From the NCBI GenBank assembly GCA_023396465.1, contig JAEWWF010000021.1:1-8946 (forward strand): a stretch of 8,946 bases of DNA, given 5' to 3'. This DNA comes from Pseudomonadota bacterium (lineage in GTDB: Bacteria; Pseudomonadota; Alphaproteobacteria; Rhodospirillales; Rhodospirillaceae). The translations under genes and the position numbers were made by a program. Below are positions 7,109 through 8,946 of this stretch, piece after piece. Under the pieces are notes generated by a model. The model saw only the letters and a program-made list of their open reading frames with translations, made no database searches and was not told the origin of the DNA. Position 1 is the stretch's first letter. The number at the start of each line of letters is the position of its first letter.

Positions 7109-7154
7109 GGGCACTTTCTGCCCTGCCGCCGACGGCCATCGGCAGCTTTTGCCG
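7109..7154 (-). other. Two small hairpins downstream of the flgD terminator
   Basis: Minus-strand CGGCA-AAAGC-TGCCG (7154-7140) and GGGCA-GAAAG-TGCCC (7123-7109) are each 5-bp stems with A-rich 5-base loops. They lie between the flgD terminator and the flgE promoter. They are short enough to be chance features in such GC-rich DNA, but alike in form. Confidence 0.25.
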
Positions 7155-7163
7155 CCCACCCGG

Positions 7164-7202
7164 AAAAGACTGACCGCCCCGGCCGGTGGGCGCGGGGCGG
7201 TC
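7164..7202 (-). terminator. Rho-independent terminator after flgD
   Basis: A perfect 10-bp stem, GACCGCCCCG (7172-7181) with CGGGGCGGTC (7193-7202), closes an 11-base loop. On the minus strand it is followed by AGTCTTTTCC, whose T-run is at 7167-7164. It lies 44 bases after the flgD stop and should end the fliK-flgD transcript, so that flgE is expressed from its own promoter. Confidence 0.78.
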
Positions 7203-7223
7203 TGAGGAGGGCTGCCAGGGGGG

Positions 7224-7240
7224 CGGCGGTAACACCGCCG
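7224..7240 (-). other. Short hairpin just after the flgD stop
   Basis: CGGCGGT (7224-7230) and ACCGCCG (7234-7240) form a perfect 7-bp stem around a 3-base loop, 6 bases past the flgD stop codon. No T-run follows. It may help define the mRNA 3' end together with the terminator at 7164-7202. Confidence 0.35.
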
Positions 7241-7246
7241 TCGTCG

Positions 7247-7948
7247 TCAGGCCGTCGGCTTCTCGGTGATGGCGACCACCTGGCTGAGCGGGAAGGCGGC
7301 GCCGTTGATGGTCAGGTAGGGTTCGGTGCCGTCGGTGGAGGCGCCGGTGATGCGGGCCTGGATGGTGGTCCATGTTTCCACCGTCTCGCCCTTCTGGTTC
7401 TTGGCTTCCACCTTCACCTTATAGTCGCCGGTCGGCAGCGTTTCCGCCGCGTCGTTCTTGCCGTCCCAGGTGACGACATGGTTGCCCTGCACGCCAGAGC
7501 CGGTGAGGGTGCGGACGAGGACGTTGTTCTTGTCGTAAATCTTGATGCTGGTGCCGTTGGCGTTGGCCGCGACGCCATAGGCGAACTTCACGCTTTCGCC
7601 TTCGTAACGCAGCACGTTGTCGTTCACCTCGGCGTACTTGCCGATGTAGCCGAGCGCCAGCGTGTTCAGGCTGGTGCGCTGCATGCTCATCTGGCTTTGC
7701 AGGTTCTCGTTGATGCCGATCTGCTGCTCCACCTGGGCGAAGCCGATGAGCTGCTGGGTGAACTCGTTGGACTCCATGGGCGACAGGGGGTCCTGGTTCT
7801 GCAACTGGGTGGTCAGCATCAGCAGGAAAGCGTCAAGGTCCTTGGCGATCTTGCTCTTCGCGGTGTTGGTGTCCACCGCGCCCTGGGTGTTCTGGGCGCC
7901 CATGGTGGCGTAAGCGTTGGTCTGGTTGGTGACGCCGGTGGTGGCCAT
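7247..7948 (-). CDS. flgD: Flagellar hook-capping protein FlgD
   Basis: FlgD is the scaffold cap that sits at the tip of the growing hook and lets FlgE subunits assemble; it is lost when FlgK arrives. The 233-residue product has the family signature KDLDAFLLMLTTQLQNQDPL (36-55) followed by SPMESNEFTQQLIGFAQVEQ (56-75). A beta-sandwich FlgD Ig-like domain spans about 118-195, with VVTWDGKNDAAETLPTGDYK at 158-177. Length is normal. The ATG at 7948 is preceded at 6 bases by AAGGAG, a strong Shine-Dalgarno, and family homology begins after it. The earlier in-frame ATG at 8020 would add 24 unrelated residues lying within fliK. The gene starts 10 bases after the fliK stop, whose TAA is part of that ribosome-binding site, so translation is likely coupled to fliK. 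A terminator follows at 7164-7202. Confidence 0.97.
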   Translation of the reverse strand: MATTGVTNQTNAYATMGAQNTQGAVDTNTAKSKIAKDLDAFLLMLTTQLQNQDPLSPMESNEFTQQLIGFAQVEQQIGINENLQSQMSMQRTSLNTLALGYIGKYAEVNDNVLRYEGESVKFAYGVAANANGTSIKIYDKNNVLVRTLTGSGVQGNHVVTWDGKNDAAETLPTGDYKVKVEAKNQKGETVETWTTIQARITGASTDGTEPYLTINGAAFPLSQVVAITEKPTA

Positions 7949-7961
7949 GGTTGGCTCCTTA
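7949..7961 (-). promoter_or_regulatory. flgD ribosome-binding site overlapping the fliK stop codon
   Basis: The minus strand reads TAAGGAG then 6 bases before the flgD ATG. The first three bases are the fliK TAA (7961-7959), so ribosomes finishing fliK stop on the flgD ribosome-binding site. This decides the flgD start and suggests translational coupling. Confidence 0.7.
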
Positions 7962-8946
7962 AACCTTGACGTTGACGCCGCCACGGGCGGCCGCGCGGGC
8001 GGCGGCGAGCGTGTCGGCATCGGGGATATCGGTCATCGCGTCAGCCGTGTCCGCCGCGCTGTCACCGTCGCCACCGCCGAAGCGGGGGGGGGGGGTGTCC
8101 GCCTGCTGCTGCTGCCCCTGGCTCTCGCCCCGCATCTGGAAGGACAGGCTGGTGTCGTCGGTGCGCAACCCGGCATCTTGTAAGGCGCGTTCCAGCCCAC
8201 GGGCTTCGGCCTTCAACACTTCCAGCGCCTCGCGGCTTTCGGTGGTGACGGTGACGCGAACATGGTTGTCGGTGCCGAAGTCGAGCTTCACGTCCACCCG
8301 ACCTAGCTTCTCCGGCCGCACCTGCAAGGTGATGGTGCCCTTGCGCATGGCGGCGGCGGAGGTCATCTGGGTGCGCAACTGATCGGGGAGGTCGCGCAGG
8401 CGGGCATGGGCGTCGGCGGGCCGCACCAGAGAGGCGAAACTGCTGCGACCGGTGCTGGCCTCGCCGCGGCCAAGGGCCGAGGTAAAGGCGGTGGAGCCGC
8501 CTTCGGACGTGGCGGCCTGACCGTTCTGGCCGGTGCCGCCGTCTCCGAAGCCGTTGCCGCCAAGCGACCCGGCCCCTCCCGAGGAGGCGGCGGGTGCGGC
8601 GGAACGGGCGGCTGCGGCGGCGGCATTCTGCCCGGCCGTCGCGGCTCCGGAACCGGCGGCGCGGGGTTCTCCCTTGCCGCCGGTGGAAGAGGATGCAGAG
8701 GCGGCGGCCGTGCCTGCCGCCTGACCTGAGGTGGCATCGGTGCCGGCCGCGCCGGTGGTCGCGGCGGTCTGCACGCCACGGCCGCCATTGGCGTTGGACA
8801 CCGGCGCGCCATCGGCGCCGACCTCGGCGTCCGGTTGAGCGGCTACCGGCTGGCCCTGTGCCTGGGCCGGCTGCGCCGTCGTCGGGGCTTGCGTCTGCGC
8901 CTGGGGCTGGCCACCGGGCGCGGGGTGTTGGCCGGCGGTGGTCGTG
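7959..8946 (-). CDS. fliK: Flagellar hook-length control protein FliK, C-terminal part (gene runs off right edge)
   Basis: FliK is a secreted ruler that stops hook growth and switches export to filament-type substrates. The frame is open from the right edge (first whole codon at 8945-8943), giving 328 residues to the TAA at 7961-7959; the N-terminus is missing. The first 165 or so visible residues are low-complexity, rich in Ala, Gln, Pro, Gly, Ser and Thr, as expected of the FliK ruler/linker. The conserved Flg_hook domain is at about visible residues 186-275, with GTITLQVRPEKLGRVDVKLD at 202-221. A Gln run, a C12 coding-strand homopolymer (TPPPR) and an acidic, Ala-rich tail ending GGVNVKV follow. 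The gene lies directly upstream of flgD, an arrangement common in proteobacteria. The domain call is firm; the total length cannot be known. Confidence 0.9.
   Translation of the reverse strand, partial: TTTAGQHPAPGGQPQAQTQAPTTAQPAQAQGQPVAAQPDAEVGADGAPVSNANGGRGVQTAATTGAAGTDATSGQAAGTAAASASSSTGGKGEPRAAGSGAATAGQNAAAAAARSAAPAASSGGAGSLGGNGFGDGGTGQNGQAATSEGGSTAFTSALGRGEASTGRSSFASLVRPADAHARLRDLPDQLRTQMTSAAAMRKGTITLQVRPEKLGRVDVKLDFGTDNHVRVTVTTESREALEVLKAEARGLERALQDAGLRTDDTSLSFQMRGESQGQQQQADTPPPRFGGGDGDSAADTADAMTDIPDADTLAAARAAARGGVNVKV
8084..8095 (-). repeat. 12-base C homopolymer within fliK
   Basis: The plus strand has twelve consecutive G residues, read as C12 in fliK and coding the Thr-Pro-Pro-Pro-Arg junction just after the Flg_hook domain. 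It is by far the longest homopolymer in the window. The frame is intact at twelve. One extra C would bring a stop at 8064-8062, and one fewer a stop at 8035-8033, in both cases replacing the acidic tail. Confidence 0.9.

Noticed and set aside
789..7969. Very long plus-strand open frames (789-3071, 3035-4927, 5540-7969) of 630-809 codons
   Set aside because: They lie opposite flgL, flgK and flgE/flgD, have Gly/Val/His/Arg-rich composition with no recognisable domains, and run over gene boundaries and the promoter/terminator gap. They are antisense shadows of high-GC codon use.
7949..8020. Extended FlgD start at the ATG at 8020
   Set aside because: The extra 24 residues are Pro/Arg-rich and overlap the fliK tail; the ATG at 7948 has a strong AAGGAG.
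8799..8801. GTG at 8801-8799 as the fliK start
   Set aside because: The same frame stays open to the right edge with FliK-like Gln/Pro/Ala-rich sequence, so the true start is outside the window.
1..8946. Search for tRNA/rRNA genes, CRISPR arrays, insertion sequences and attachment sites
   Set aside because: I saw no direct-repeat arrays, transposase-like proteins, terminal repeats or RNA-gene structures; nearly all the window is flagellar coding sequence.

Overview
The window is a block of late/middle flagellar structural genes, all read from the minus strand, in very GC-rich DNA (roughly two-thirds G+C by eye). In transcription order (high to low coordinates) it holds the 3' part of fliK (hook-length control), flgD (hook cap), flgE (hook protein), flgK and flgL (the two hook-filament junction proteins), then the 5' part of a tetratricopeptide-repeat (TPR) gene that runs off the left edge. 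GC content, protein style and a near-perfect sigma-54 promoter before flgE suggest an alphaproteobacterium, perhaps of the Rhodospirillales (Magnetospirillum/Rhodospirillum-like). That placement is inference, not proof.

Layout. fliK (7959-8946, open at the right edge) is followed after 10 bases by flgD (7247-7948); the fliK stop codon lies inside the flgD Shine-Dalgarno sequence, so the two are probably translationally coupled. The 297-base gap 6950-7246 ends one unit and starts the next. It carries a strong rho-independent terminator (7164-7202), several small hairpins, an inverted repeat (7035-7064), and the sigma-54 promoter (7020-7035) that should drive flgE-flgK-flgL. flgE (4994-6949), flgK (2990-4909) and flgL (828-2969) follow with gaps of 84 and 20 bases. 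After flgL come three consecutive hairpins, the last with a T-run (721-824), then the TPR gene (1-660).

How the genes work together. FlgD caps the growing hook, FlgE polymerises into it, and FliK measures its length and switches the export gate. FlgK and FlgL then form the junction on which the filament is built. The TPR protein is not a known structural part; its position suggests an accessory role, such as flagellin modification or export, but this cannot be shown here.

Unusual points. FlgL (713 aa) and FlgE (651 aa) are much larger than usual because of central insertions. The FlgL insertion has repeated W-rich motifs like those of phage tail/fibre proteins. The FlgE insertion appears to hold two tandem copies of a beta-rich module. 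fliK contains a 12-base C homopolymer in its coding strand, just after the conserved C-terminal domain, which could allow slippage. I see no wholly new system: this is a flagellar operon whose surface parts have acquired extra modules. I found no RNA genes, CRISPR array or mobile element.
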